Assembly: GCA_030272155.1 (NCBI GenBank)
Contig: CP126192.1
Location: 2,018,501-2,082,500 of the forward strand
DNA length: 64,000 nucleotides
Source of the DNA: Tetradesmus obliquus
Lineage: Eukaryota; Chlorophyta; Chlorophyceae; Sphaeropleales; Scenedesmaceae
Direction of reading: 5' to 3'
In this document: in pieces, positions 25,089 through 36,924 of the stretch
How the letters are laid out: every line of letters begins with the position of its first letter
How positions within the stretch are numbered: position 1 is the first letter of the stretch
Notes under the pieces: generated by a model
What the model was told of the DNA's origin: nothing
The model's input: the letters and a program-made list of their open reading frames with translations, nothing else
Databases searched by the model: none
Translations under genes and position numbers: made by a program

Positions 25089-26533
25089 GCCAACGCTGTG
25101 CAGCTGCGCTGTACATGCGCAGCGCAATTGGGCAGCATGCACAGCTGCGTGCACCGGCAGTACCAGCCCGCATGCCAAAGCAGCACGTCATCAACTGCTT
25201 TTGGAGTGTGCGTGGGCCGAACACTCTTTGACAAGCCAACTGACGTCATCAGTGCCACTCTTGTTTGGTCAGGGCATGTCCCCAGATGGTGCTGGTCGTG
25301 ACCTTTTCATTATTTAGTGTGCCACAGCTAGCCCAAGCCGTGCTGCTGGGGGCTGGGTGTAAGGTTTGCTTGGTGTGCTGCATGTCCACGGTCATGCTGG
25401 TCTAGGCCGAGAATCGCACATGGGTTGTTTCTGGGCAGCCTGCAGCCGTCTGTTTGAGTATTCTTTGTTGCATACAGCGCAGCTGCCAAAGCATGGCACC
25501 GCCGACCATCTGTCAGCAGCAGCTGGCAGTACATTGGTGTGCAATGCGCCCCAGCTGCATGCGCGCCGATGACCTGCAGCGGGGCTTGAAGATGAGACGT
25601 GGCCAGAGCTCCTTGCAGTGGGGAGCCTCAGACCTTGGCACTGCTGCATGCAGCCTTGCACAAGGCAACATGGCTGTGGCATTTTGCAACAAGCAGCCGA
25701 CCTTTTAGGCCTCCGCAATAGCAGCGTGGTAGTGCCTCCATTGCGGGTGGAGAGTGCCATGTGCGGAAACGATAAAGAGGCATGTTGTGCTTCAGGCATA
25801 GAAGTTTTAGTGTAGGTGCCTGTGGCGCTGGCAGCTGCTGGCTGCAAGAACTTTCTGGCTGGTGCATGGAGACATGCGTCAGCAGTGGTGATCTAGCTGA
25901 GGGGTCACCTGCCGCTGCAAAGGGCCCGTTGCGTAGCACCTTGCACCTCTTTCCTGCAACTCATAATACTGCAGTCGTGGCGTGGTCGACAGCTGTCAGA
26001 ACTGATGTCACACTGATTGCCCTTCTGATATTACTGTGCAGCGCAGTTGACAGCAGCAGCAACCGACGTTTCTTGAGCAGTCATTGCACTCGTTGGTACC
26101 AATGTGATGTCTTTCAGGTGTCGAGCCTATGAGCATTTTGCCTTTGAAGGTGCTGAGCTGGCATGTTGAGTAACCCCTGCCCCTCCTCACTGACCATGTG
26201 CCAGGCTGATGAGCGCGATTGAGGGCTGCATGCTCTTTTGCACGTGCTGGGTGCCAACATTTAGCATTATCCCTGCTTTTCCATTGGTCACTACGGCTTC
26301 GCGACCCAAGTTCGTGCTGCTTCCTTCAGGGCTTGGGCTGTGTTCCCCCGACGTTCCTTCTTCTTACATGGCTGACGTGCGGCTGTATAATGCGCCGCAG
26401 CCCCACAAAGGCTACCAGTTATGCTTTGACACACGTATTGACTACTGGATACGTATTTTGTAAGCTTGTGCCTGCTCCTCCTCCACCCCGCTCAGCGCTT
26501 CGTTCGTTGGCTCGGCCCCAAGTGCAAGACACA
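25089..26533. other. Intergenic, 3' flank of the SKA2-like gene and upstream of the secreted-protein gene
   Basis: 1.4 kb. The SKA2 3' UTR probably ends soon after the TGTAA at 25358. The rest, to 26533, is the presumed upstream region of the small secreted-protein gene. No supported coding exon was found, though short frames are open on both strands. Confidence 0.45.
25358..25362 (+). terminator. Candidate poly(A) signal TGTAA for the SKA2-like gene
   Basis: First TGTAA after the stop at 25088. TGTAA (UGUAA) is the usual near-upstream signal of chlorophyte nuclear genes. Confidence 0.5.
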
Positions 26534-27388
26534 ATGGCAGGCATAAACCGAGCATTCACTTGTATGTTGTTGGTTGGCCTGCTTGCAACCGCGATCAGCT
26601 GTGAAGCAGCAAGTGCAGGTAATGTCATGGCATTTGCCCTCCACGAGCGTCTGCATGTTGCCCGGCTTGCTTGATTAGAACTTGCAGCGTGTATAATCTT
26701 TGTTTATCAAAGCTGGCCGTCAGGCCACGGCTGGCTGGGCTCCAACGATGTTGCTGCTGTGCTGCATGGGGTGACACCTGGCTGACTTGTTTGTCCTAGC
26801 TGACAACTGCGTCAGCCATTCAGCAACTTAAACAGGCGCTCAATCCATGTGCCTGTCCATCAACTGCAACGTACTCAAGTGCCTGACATGCTCTATGCTG
26901 CTGCATGCAAATCTGTCACTGGCTGTGCAGGTCAGCAGCACCGCAAGATGCTGCAGTGGGGCAACAACCGCAACAGGAACAGCAACCTGAACGCAAACAC
27001 GCTCCGTGCGCAGGCATCTACATCACAGGCAAGCGCCCCGCCATGACACCAGTAGTAGCAAGTCAGCTGCATGGACATGCCAGATGCATGCACAGGCATC
27101 AGCAGCTGCTAGAAGCTACCACTTGTATGAATCAAGCCCAAATCGGCCCAAAAGAATGTTCACACAGTACACAATACCATCCACTCTCGAAACCATACTG
27201 AAGCTGCTCCTGTGTGCTCCCAACATTTGCAGGCAATCACAGAGGCGGTGAACAATGGTGGCTCGCTGTCTGCCACGCGGCGTGCAGGCTATGTGGGCTC
27301 TAGCGGCAGCTGGGCAGTGACGCAGGGCAACCGCGTGTTTAACGTGGTGGACTGGCAGAACACGTGGGGGGGCAAGCGCAAGCAGTGA
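26534..27388 (+). CDS. Small secreted protein, unknown family, with a GC-AG intron
   Basis: Exons 26534-26618, 26931-27028 and 27233-27388 give 112 residues. Residues 1-28 are a clear signal peptide (hydrophobic core CMLLVGLLATAISC, then EAASA). RKMLQ follows shortly after, as in many secreted plant and algal precursors. The mature part is Asn-rich (WGNNRNRNSNLNANTLRAQ) and ends with AVTQGNRVFNVVDWQNTWGG and a basic KRKQ tail. No named domain is recognised. The second intron opens with GCAAGC rather than GT, matching the known minor GC-AG class, and phase 0 is kept at both ends. Without that donor no in-frame link to the last exon was found. Extracellular or luminal location is inferred from the signal peptide alone. 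Confidence 0.6.
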
Positions 27389-27429
27389 TGGGCTGCCAGC
27401 CGCCGTGCATCCCCCAAGAGGCCGTACGC

Positions 27430-27456
27430 TGCTGCTGCTGCTGCTGCTGCTGCTGC
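27430..27456. repeat. (TGC)9 tract in the 3' UTR
   Basis: Nine TGC units, 42 bases after the stop of the secreted-protein gene. Confidence 0.95.
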
Positions 27457-28882
27457 ACGTGAGAAGGTGGAGTGAACAGTTGTGCAACCCTGCAGAGAGC
27501 GGGTGACTCAGTGTGCCCGTGCTGCTGATGGCTGCACCCAATTCGACGCTTGACTTGTCAAGGCTTATCATGACCCAGTGCGAGAGCGCTGCACTTTGTT
27601 GTTGCTGGTGTTGGGGCGAGCTGTCTGTTGGTTGAGGCAGTGCTGTACTGAGCAAGTATAAGCACCGCGTTGTGATCAGGGCTGCATCAGCCTGAGAATC
27701 AGTTTCGTGAACCCATGCACATGTGGCTATTTTGTTGGTTGTGGCTTGTGAGTGGGAATAGCTTGATTAGCCTGGTTTCCATGATGTGACCATTTCAACA
27801 TATGCTGCTGATGACCTGATTGATTCAGAGTGTTGCTGTTGGTTTTTGCTGCATGGCTGACCACTCAATGGCTGTGTGTACACCCCCCATGTGTGGCCCC
27901 AAAGCAAGGTGTGTTGCTTGCACTCAGCTTACTTTCAATATTAACTTGTAGGTGCGCACTGGCCAGTCCAGGTGCGGCTGGTTGTGCACTGTGTTGATTT
28001 TATGCATTGCTCGGCGCTTACAGGCAATGCTGTCCTTGGCGCGCACGAGTGACGCAGGTCATGCTGGCAGTCACCACGTCCCCCGTGCTGCTGCATGGTC
28101 GCATCTGTTGGCATGCAATTGTGTGTCGCACAGCATGCGGCACATGCAGCTGGGCCTTCCGTGCCCTGTGTCAGTTGGATGCAGAAGTTGGTAGTTCATT
28201 GGAAGGTGCATGTCAGAGGCCTATGCTTGCGTGTGCCATGCCACCCCCTGTGGCTTGCATTTACTGCTGCATGCACCCTGCCAGAGGCGTACATCTGTTG
28301 CTGCGTACCACCCTGCCAGTTACCTTCGGTTGGTCTTGCATGCCGCAGTTGTGGCCTTAGCTTGTGTTTACTTGTTGTAAAGGGAGAGTTACTTGTTGTC
28401 TGTGCTGGTGCGGTACAGGTGCATAGCACATTTGTTGTCCAGGCACTATGTGCTTCTGTTGGAGAATTGCACTGACACGCTTTGCATGCTGCCTGGGCCA
28501 ATGGCGAGTGAACTAGACTAAGTAAGCACGCTCACTACCTGGGCACCATATGTTACATCTCTGGTGTGTTGCATCAGCACTCGCAAGGTTGGGTGGCACT
28601 CAAGCTTGTTGTTTTCTTGTGCAAGGTCACAGTGCTGCTACCTCTTTGCACTGAACCGGTGCCAGGTCGATAACTTACTGTGACAGCCGCTTGGGGCCGT
28701 GTGCCGTCAATGGCTTGCCACGGCATCCTTGCCTGTCATATGTTGCATTCCTTGCGTCACGCTATGCCTTCTATTCGACTTGACCCCAGGTACGCAGCCC
28801 CCGTGGGCAGCTAGTCAATCTGTTATACTGATGGCTGTGTTGTAAATGGTTGTTAGGTGGTGATGCTCACTCCGGCTACCGG

Positions 28883-28898
28883 TGTAACATGTGTTACA
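28883..28898. terminator. Palindromic TGTAACA/TGTTACA: possible two-way poly(A) signal
   Basis: Seven-base arms tgtaaca and tgttaca separated by two bases give TGTAA on the plus strand (28883-28887) and on the minus strand (28894-28898). It lies downstream of both the plus gene ending at 27388 and the minus gene ending at 29419. Confidence 0.45.
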
Positions 28899-29135
28899 AA
28901 TGGCGTCACATCTTGGAACGCTGCTGCTCCTGACACATTACTACCAAAGCAAAGTTCGTGGTCTCCAAGACCCTGCTCTGAAATAGCGCTCAAAACTTTT
29001 AAGGTAGCGGTAACCGGGCACTCAGACGGCAATTGGCGGTAACAATAAAATTGGTGGTCAGCTCCACAAATCACGTTGTCCTATCCACTACTGTTGACTC
29101 TGCTGTCTGGGTGCATCCAACCGAGCTAGAGCTAC

Positions 29136-29568
29136 TCGCTGCACGCACAGTAACACAGACTCCTGCAATCATCTAGGCGTAACTGCAGCAGCAGCTGCTG
29201 CTATCAGCGCTGGTCAGCAAGTGCCAGCTCAGGCTGCCGCCTGCCCTGCGCCTGCATGCTGAACAGCGGCTTGAACTCCTCCACCTCTGCCTGGAAGGAG
29301 GAGCAGCAGTACAGCAGCCGCAGCTGCAGCTGCACGTTAGCTGGCAAGATTCGCTGCACGCACAGTAACACAGACTCCTGCAATCATCTAGGCATAACTG
29401 CAGCAGCAGCTGCTGCTATCAGCGCTGGTCAGCAAGTGCCAGCTCAGGCTGCCGCCTGCCCTGCGCCTGCATGCTGAACAGCGGCTTGAACTCCTCCACC
29501 TCTGCCTGGAAGGAGGAGCAGCAGTACAGCAGCCGCAGCTGCAGCTGCACGTTAGCTGGCAAGATTCG
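29136..29568. repeat. 215-bp tandem duplication of the F-box 3'-terminal exon
   Basis: Bases from 29136 onward recur from 29351 with offset 215 and one visible mismatch (g in ggcgtaac, a in ggcataac). The unit covers the last 46 or so codons of the F-box protein, its stop and the first bases of 3' UTR. The copy at 29136 lies downstream of the stop and so inside the 3' UTR. Confidence 0.95.
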
Positions 29569-30058
29569 CAGCAGGAAATCCAGCAGCCCGGCCTGCAGCA
29601 GGTGCTGCTGCACGGCGCCTGCTTGGCTGTACCTGGGAGCGCGGAATGTGATCTGCAGGACGACGCTGGCCTGCAAAAGCAAAGTCACGGCCACACGGAG
29701 GTGCAGACAATCATTGTCCCTCATGATGAGGGGCGGCATGTTACAAGCATCAGGTGAAAAGATATGAAAGCGTTGGTGGAGCTTGGTTTTTCAAAGCAAT
29801 GGCGCTTACTCCTCTGGGTTCACCTCTTGCTAGAAAAACGTGTTATTGGTAATTGATTGATTGATGGCGCTTATTATCATAGGCTAGCACAACTGCAAAG
29901 GGATTGGGGTCTGAGCTATGCATGCTGCTGGTGCTGGTGCGGCTGACCCACAACCACGCTGCAGTTTTTGTGATGCTCTCACCTGCTCTGCTGCTGCCGA
30001 AGGTGATGTGCCTGCTTGCTGTCCAGACGCATTACTGGCCAGCTGCCCAAACAAAGAC

Positions 30059-30091
<33 letters not shown>

Positions 30092-30501
30092 CTCTGCGCC
30101 AGGGTGCTCTCAAGGAAGCGGCGCTGGGTGGTGCAACTGTGCACGCAGTGCAAGCTGCAAGTCTGGTCGCCTTGCGTGATGTCTGCCTTGCCCTCCAACT
30201 TGACGACAAGGTGTGAGCCGCAAAAGTATGTTGAGCCAGCATGGGCGCGTGATTTGTCCAGCGCAGCAATTACTCGATTGATTGTGCCAGCCTGTGCCAG
30301 GTGCTGTCGCATCATCCAGCACCGACACCGGCGGCACACTCGATGCAGGCACTTGACGTCTGTTGGGTCCAGCTGTTGGAAGATTATGCTGAGCACTTCA
30401 TCAGGCAGCAGCAGTACGTTGCCGCCTGAAGCAGCAACAGCAGCAGCTGCCCTGCCAGCTGCATGCCTGTTGCGCTGTGCTGACAAGTTTGCGGCCTCCA
30501 T
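29419..30501 (-). CDS. F-box protein, two exons
   Basis: Probable substrate-recognition subunit of an SCF ubiquitin ligase. Exons 29983-30501 and 29419-29670 join at phase 0 to give 256 residues. The N-terminal F-box (about 29-65) reads VLLLPDEVLSIIFQQLDPTD and continues KCLHRVCRRCRCW. A second block, HAGSTYFCGSHLVVKLEGKA, follows; then a Gln-10 run encoded by (CTG)10 on the plus strand (30061-30090), and a Leu-rich C-terminal exon (LLQAGLLDFLLRILPANVQL). No LRR, kelch or WD repeats are recognised, so the substrate class is unknown. The last exon is part of a fresh 215-bp tandem duplication. The second copy sits past the stop and adds no coding sequence in the present frame. A longer C terminus through further splicing cannot be excluded. 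Confidence 0.7.
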
Positions 30502-30655
30502 GTGACGAACTGAAACGTTAAAAGACTGAGGTTACCAAATGTAGCAACTCGGTTGGCAAACAGCGGACAGCGGTAAACTACGGTACACTCAACTGCTGCT
30601 TGGACAGTCCGAGATCGACACGCCAGGAACTCCGATACACGAGCTCTCGAGTTCT

Positions 30656-30660
30656 TTACA
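30656..30660 (-). terminator. Candidate poly(A) signal TGTAA for PARN
   Basis: ttaca on the plus strand, 122 bases past the PARN stop, in the 280-base gap before the F-box start. Confidence 0.5.
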
Positions 30661-30781
30661 TAAACAAGCACACAGCTGCAACCGAAGGGTGTTGACGCAG
30701 TCGCAGACAGCCATTAATTGAACCCTGATGCTGACTCATTCCATATACATGGTTCCCATGACATCACCCACATGACCTCCA

Positions 30782-33700
30782 TCACATGATACTACAGCCA
30801 CTGCGTTGCGGCTGCTCTTCTTCTTCGTCCTCAACCTTCCCAGTCTGCTGCCGCTGCTGCTGTTGCTGCTGCTTCTCTGCTGGCTCCTGCAGCCGCTGCC
30901 GCTTCACACCTCTGCGCGCGCCAGGCTCATCTGCTGCTGCAGCGGCGTCTAGCGCATCTGGCACCTGCTGCCGGTAGCGCATGAGCGCGTACTCCGCCCA
31001 GGGCATGGCAATGACGCCGCTGTTTGCGTCTGCAATGCTGGCAGCCACTGCATCCACAAACTCTGGACGGAACTCAGCCAGGCAGCTGCTGCTGTCCACC
31101 GCAGTGATACGTGCCTGCAGCAAGCAATCGCACAGTAGTGGTAGCAGTGTCAACAGACAGCCCGCAAATAAGCAGGCAGGAGCAATGCAGATCTAGATGC
31201 TTGCCGTGTCTGCGGTACTCATCGAGATGGCTGCCTGCCAAGCATAAAATGCATCCACAATCGTTGCTTTCGCATGCCAACACAGTCACTCACACAGCCA
31301 GGGCGTATCTACAGGGCTTGCAGCAACACAGCCTGCACATCAGGCACCCAGCTGGCCTTGTTGCAGCAGCACTGCAACCCAAGCTCACCGAGCCGAGCCC
31401 CTGGCGCTGCAGCAGCTTCCAGATGTCATCCATGCGGTGGCCAGGCTGCAGCCCTGACAGATAGAACACACATGGCCGATCAGGAATGGGATCGTCCTCA
31501 CTCAGCGCCGCATAAGGGATGTCTGTGAAGGTCATGTTGATGCGGCCCACCACACCAGCCACAAACTGCAGCAAGCTGCCAGGCAGCTGCTGCTGCTGCT
31601 GCTGCAGCTGCGGCGTGCGCTGCTGCTCGGCCAGCTGCTGCAGCGGCTGCGGCATCGGCGTCAGCGGCGGCGTCTGCTGCGGCGCACCTGCTGCCTCAGG
31701 TGTAGCTGTGCCTGGCGCCCGCGCTGCTTTGGCTGCTGCTGCCGCCGCTGCACGCTGCAGTGCTGCATTGTGTGCGCGTGCGAGGCTGCAGGTGGGGTCC
31801 GATGCGATCTTGCCAGCAACCAGCGGCAGCAGGCATGCGAATGCGGCCCCAGTCATGTATGCGTCATATCCTGCTTCGTGTGCTGCCTCGCCTGCGCCGA
31901 GCGCCCTGTACTTGTCACAGCCGGCTGCGTGGCTGATGCGTGGCAGAGTGATGGTGGTGCCAGCTGCTGCTGATGCTGCTGCCAGCAGCGCCTGTGTGTC
32001 ACCCGCCTGGCCGTCTTCCACCAGTGTGCTGTACACCTCTGCTAGCGCAGTGTTGCGCATGAAGACCTGCAGGGCGGCACAGCATGCGCACGAACAATGC
32101 AATTCAAGTTATAAAAGTTGCATGTATGATGCAATGTGATGCAGCAGATCACATCCTTGAGACTAACCACCTCCCCAAATCTGCAAAGCTTTACCTGCCA
32201 GAATGCACCACCAACCCTGGACTCCAGCGGCCACATGGCCCATCCACACGAACCGTGTTTGGAGATGGTGCAAACCCCAGCTCACACTGCAATTGAAAAC
32301 GCATTGCAACATGTAGCTGCAGAGTGCCGCCCGCACCCGCCCGCCCACCCACCTCAGGCAGCTGCCGCGCAAGGTGCTTGGTGTCCCAGAGCCCTCCCGG
32401 GTGCCAGCTGCGGGCCATCTTCTTGAAGTCACGCCAGGTGGCGGGCAGGAAGGCGTCAGCAAAGCCGTACAGGCCGTACGACACGTCAAACAGGCAGTTG
32501 TGGCCCACCGCCGGCTTGTTGCTGCGGGGCAGCACAGGTGAGACAACAGGTAGTGTGCGGGGGGTTATGTGTGAGGCAGATGACATGCAAGTGAACACAT
32601 AGTCACGTGCTACACCCGAAGGCAGCACGTTGGCTTGAAATGAAGCCTCCAGCAGCTCAGAAAAGGGTACATGCTGCACATCATCCGCACAACCAGCCTA
32701 ACAAGCTAGTGCAGTCGCAGCAGCCACACCTGCGGCGCATGAGGTCGAAGACCGCAGCGAAGCCCGCGGCGTCGTGTATGCCCGCAATGCGTGCAGCGCG
32801 TGCCTCCGCCTCGAGCTGCTCCGCCTGCTGCGCAGTGGCGCGCACCAGCACCAGGAAGCGCGAGTCGGGCAGCTGCAGGCATTTGTGCAGCACGAGCGGG
32901 TACGTCAGGGAGCAGGCAGATGTGAATGGGCATATCCGCCTCCAGCTGCTCCGCCGGCTGCGCGGTGGCACGCACCAGGAAGCGCGAGTCTGGCAGCTGC
33001 AGGCGGCCGCAGCAACGGAAACACAGCACATTCGGGCAAGTCAGGGAGCAGAACAGAAAACATGGAATGGCGTGTCTGCCAGCCAGACAGCCTGGCTGCC
33101 TGGCTAATGGCTGCCTGGCTACCAGCATTACCAGGAGCCTGGCTGATCTGCGCAGCGCACACTGCCCAGCCAACAGCAACACAACTGCATCTACTGCAGC
33201 AGAACCAGATCCCAGGCCAACACAGACAGATGGCGCACGTGCTTGCTGCCCACTGCTGCATCAGACCCATTGCACAGCGGACAGCATTTTGTGCGGAGGT
33301 TATCTCAGCAACATGGTGCTCCACATGGGGTGCCGCGCAAACACAAGCAAGCAAGCAAGCAAGCCCCCCCCTGCTGTGCATGCCACACTGCATTGCATCC
33401 TCACCCGCTTCACCCAGAAGCCTGGAATCAAAGCTTCAGCCGCATGGCATCCCAGGCCTACACATACCAACTGCTGAACACCCTGCCAGCTGTGCAGTGA
33501 GCAAGCACCGCCTCGCGCGCTTCACCCAGAAGGTGCATACTGAAGGTTTTGCCTGTGCATTTACTGCATAAAACCAACTTTTTTACTCCACTCTGCTGAC
33601 GCCTCACCCGCTTCACCCAGAAGCCCGGGTGCCCCTCCACGCCAAACTGCGGCTTGCGCAGCTCCTGGTACGCCAGCAGCCGCTTGTAGCTGTTCAGAGG

Positions 33701-34222
33701 CGGCAGCGCCAGCTCCTGCCACTGCTGCTGCTGCTGCTCACTTGCTGCTGCTGCTGCTGCTGCTGCCGGAGCTTCATCTGGCTCAGATCCCATGACATCT
33801 TCCTGCATAGCTGTTGCTGCCTCCTCCAGCTCGTCCTTAACTACGGCGCTGCTGCTGGGGCTGGGCGGCCGGCCAGCCAGCCAGTCGGAGACCATTTGCA
33901 CAAGCTCGGCAACAAAGGCCTTGTCTTCATCGCTGCTGACCACTACAGGGTCGCCACGCGGCTCATTGCTGCGGTTCACCTGCAGCGCAAGGCAATGACA
34001 GCAACACAGGGGTGCATATGTCTGGCTCCTTGTCTGGTGCAGCAAGGACACGGCCCAGTAGCAATTGCACGCAGCAGCGAGTGCTGTGCAGGCAATCCAT
34101 GTGTGTGCCGGCGAGCAGAGGCAGTGGCCAGCGCCACTTGCAGCAATGAGCTGCAGGCGTTCATGCTGCGTGGGGCGGTACAAGCTGGCCATTCGCAGCA
34201 GCGGCTGTGGTGGGCCTCACCT

Positions 34223-34261
<39 letters not shown>

Positions 34262-34357
34262 GCTGTGGTGGGCCTCACCTGCAGCAGCTGGAAGTCGCGC
34301 GTGCGCACTGGCATGTAGGGCACGCCCTGGCTGATGCAGCGGTTGAAGTCAAAGCCT

Positions 34358-34408
<51 letters not shown>

Positions 34409-35809
34409 GCAGTCAGGGAATGTTGCTGCAAAGCGTGAGCGGCAGCTAGCTGGCTACGCGGTGCATATGCTCACGCGGAGCTTGACCAGCACTTGCAGGC
34501 ACCGACTGCTATGACAGTAATAGATACCCTCAACTCCAGCTCGCCTTTGGCAACACAGCAGACAGTGTAACATGCGATCCACGAGCACACAGTTTAGACA
34601 GGCAAGCACTGCACAGCCACGCCTGCCATGTCACTGCAACAAGGAAGAAACCTGAACCCCTGCAGCCGCACCATGTGATGCCAGGAACACAAGGCTGGAT
34701 GCATCACACAAGAAGCGCCGGTTGTAGCCGCCATGTGGCTGTGGGAAGAGGTAGAAGTTGAAGGTACGAGCCTCGTACGCTGCTGGGCCCGTGGCCTCAA
34801 AGCAGGACAGGCCGTACTGCGTGATGATGTAAGCCTTGCTGCTCTCAGTCATCTTGGTGTACCTGCACAGGGTGTCAGAGTATGTAGAGTGTCATGTGTA
34901 TTGTGTTTATGAATGGTGGGTAAATGAGAGTCAATGCGCGCTGTGTATCAGCAGAGCACAATCAGCCAAAGCAATGCCCCTTGCACTTGTAGCTGCACTG
35001 TCCAGACATTGCACTTGCAGCTGCACTGTCCAGAGGCTGGCGTGCGACGTGACTGACGGCATTAGCAGGGGGATTGCTGCTGGGGACACAGAATGGTCAA
35101 GCAACGCTGGCAGTGCAAGCACTACACTGCAGTGTGCGCTATGAAGGAGATTGTTGCTGCTGCTGAGGCCACGCACCTGGACTGCATGTCATCTAGGTAT
35201 TCGTGCTTGTTTCCATCTGCGCATGATGCAGGCGCACAAAGGTTGACAGTGACAAATAAGCAAAAGCACATGCGGTTACGGCTGCACAGCGCGTGTGAAT
35301 TTGGCGTGTTGCCACAGAGTTGCGCTGGTCAGCCATGCCAGCAGCCTAACGGAAGCAGCAGTTCAGCAGACAATTACTGCCAAACAGTGACAGCTGCCAT
35401 CATCGTCATGCAGCCGTCGCTATGTGGCAATTTCACAATTGCTGACATGGCTGTGGCTGCTTGTACAGTGGAAGTTACTGTGCAGCACACCACAGGGTGT
35501 ACCGCATGCCGCAAGCGTTGCTCAGACACGTGCAGTACACCTGCAAGGGCGCATGCCCTACGGCTGCTGTTTGCAGGCCCTGCGGCTGCTGTTTGCATAC
35601 ACCGTACCTGTGAACAGCCCAGTCATCTCACAGTCAAAGCTGTAAAAGGTGCCTGCAATAACATGCGGCGTGCTGTCTCAACTCAGCACGAGCACAGCAC
35701 AGCCGCAGCGCGTGCTACTGCTTGATCTGCTGCACGTACATTTCTCCAAGGCCTCTCTGATGGCAGGCAGAAGCTCCTTGAAGTTCTCCCTCGTGACATC
35801 CACTGCCAT
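30782..35809 (-). CDS. PARN: Poly(A)-specific ribonuclease PARN (DEDD deadenylase)
   Basis: 3'-5' exoribonuclease that shortens poly(A) tails; plant and animal homologues act on mRNAs and small RNAs in nucleus, cytosol or mitochondria. Exons 35740-35809, 35608-35652, 35177-35216, 34672-34862, 34279-34355, 33608-33979, 32730-32872, 32353-32521, 31389-32066 and 30782-31114 give 705 residues in frame. N terminus DVTRENFKELLPAIREALEK. Catalytic residues are all present: D30 and E32 in SFDCEMTG, D325 in VGHNCLFD, H432 and D437 in HEAGYDAYMTG. Other landmarks are NKHEYLDDMQSRYTKM, SSKAYIITQYGLSCFE, GFDFNRCISQGVPY and ATWRDFKKMARSW. Lower-complexity Ala/Gln inserts lie at about residues 190-230 and 470-530. 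The C terminus is Glu-rich and ends GCSIM. Exon edges are duplicated in introns at three places. Confidence 0.9.
32805..33050 (-). repeat. Diverged tandem copy of PARN exon 32730-32872, 5' part
   Basis: The segment 32805-32915 recurs at about 32935-33050 with substitutions and a 6-base indel. Both copies hold the GCAG acceptor and the codons for LPDSRFLV. Only the downstream (left) copy continues in frame to the exon's donor. Confidence 0.85.
33400..33625 (-). repeat. Copies of the 3' edge of PARN exon 33608-33979
   Basis: The 23 bases at 33603-33625 (exon end plus donor, encoding FWVKR) recur exactly at 33400-33422, and a shorter version (cgcgcttcacccagaagg) lies at 33515-33532. The two extra copies are intronic. 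Confidence 0.9.
34201..34287 (-). repeat. Duplicated donor of PARN exon 34279-34355 with (CAG)12 between
   Basis: About 29 bases at 34259-34287, covering the exon end and GTGAGG donor, recur at 34201-34229. The two copies are separated by the CAG tract 34224-34259. Confidence 0.93.
34359..34406. repeat. (CAG)16 tract forming a 3' splice site
   Basis: Sixteen CAG units. On the PARN sense strand this is (CTG)16, and it runs directly into the acceptor GCAG of exon 34279-34355, where a polypyrimidine tract would be expected. Confidence 0.95.
34981..35034. repeat. 28-bp tandem repeat in a PARN intron
   Basis: 34981-35006 recurs at 35009-35034 with one mismatch. A similar 21-base tandem pair lies at 35555-35575 and 35577-35597 in the next intron. 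Confidence 0.93.
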
Positions 35810-36924
35810 GTCTGCGGCACGGGCTATTGTGCTGTGCTGTCTGCTCCTGGTGCTGCTGCTGCTGCTGGTCAGGGGTGAGGAGCATAACCGAGCTAACTGC
35901 GCGTGTGTACGTGTAACGGAATGAAAAGAACATAACCCGATGCAGTGAAGTACCGTAGGTCTGAGCATGAGCAGGCACGCGTGGTGATGGCTGTCGTGGG
36001 CAGCCGCAGAAGCACAGAAAGCAGTCAAAGAATCCCGCCAAGTCGATCAAATACAGAAAGAGTCAAAATGAAACTGCCTTGGGGTACGCCTGCATCCAGA
36101 CAGCAGTACTATCATGTGCTGTCATGACCACTAGGGACAAGGGTGCAGTGCCTGGTGCCGAGTGTACACTGCGTGAGAGCTGCCCCGCCTTCATTCTACC
36201 ACTAAGCTGGTACCCTCATGGCAAGTACGTCTTACAGTGTTTCTGGTGCTTCAGGGGTCACCCAAGCTGCCGGCAGGCTTACTTCACAACATGCAGAGAC
36301 TTCATTGTGAACGCAAGTGTGCAACAGGTCAGCTGCTTCTGATGGCTTGACGCCGCCTTGTACGAACAACTCATGCTTGGACCCAAATCCAAATTGAATG
36401 TGAGCATGTCACCACCATGGCATCTCTGCCGCCATAGGTATGCTGGTCACATGCCAGCTGACATCAGCTGTGAATTCATCCTTTTACATCAGCTTCCAAG
36501 CCCCATATTGAATATGCCAGCTGTACACAGCTATCAATCGCCTGTGACTCCCCTGCGCAGTGCACTAGTCTGGCACGGCCACAGCCACTTCATCCATTAC
36601 CACAATGAGCTATTGTCGGCAGTTGATGCACTGCCCCTAATATTGTGTGCTCTTTGCAGCACTCACTAAGATAGTACCTGGCCCAGAGACTGAGCCTGCT
36701 CCACATCTCGGTAGAGCAGCAGCTACTCACACAAACACCCAAGTAGCGCATGCCACCTGGCAGCAGGAAGGACCTCCCCAAAGATCTCAGCACCTGACTA
36801 GACAGCAGCATGCCTGCTGCTGCAACCGCAAGCAAGACCCTGGTTTGTCATATGTCCCCTTGCTGATGTGCTCAACATGCCAAGATCCCTGCAGCCTTGC
36901 CCACCGTGGTGCTGGGCGCACCGC
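35810..36924. other. Intergenic, PARN upstream and 3' flank of the next gene
   Basis: 1.1 kb without a supported gene. The right part is C/A-rich on the plus strand, consistent with a 3' UTR of the minus gene ending at 36925; a minus-strand TGTAA is near 36229. The PARN 5' region is immediately right of 35809. Confidence 0.45.

Larger units (their letters stand above)
27389..29135. other. Convergent intergenic region between secreted-protein and F-box genes
   Basis: 1.7 kb of mainly G/T-rich plus strand without a supported gene; it looks like a long 3' UTR of the secreted-protein gene. A short palindrome carrying TGTAA on both strands lies at 28883-28898, between the two convergent genes. 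Other plus-strand TGTAA copies are near 28375 and 28844. Confidence 0.45.

Noticed and set aside
32774..33571. 265-codon plus-strand frame
   Set aside because: Antisense to PARN exons and to their tandem copies; the composition reflects the duplicated segments.
35093..35725. 210-codon plus-strand frame
   Set aside because: Overlaps PARN exons 1-3 in antisense; no family signature.
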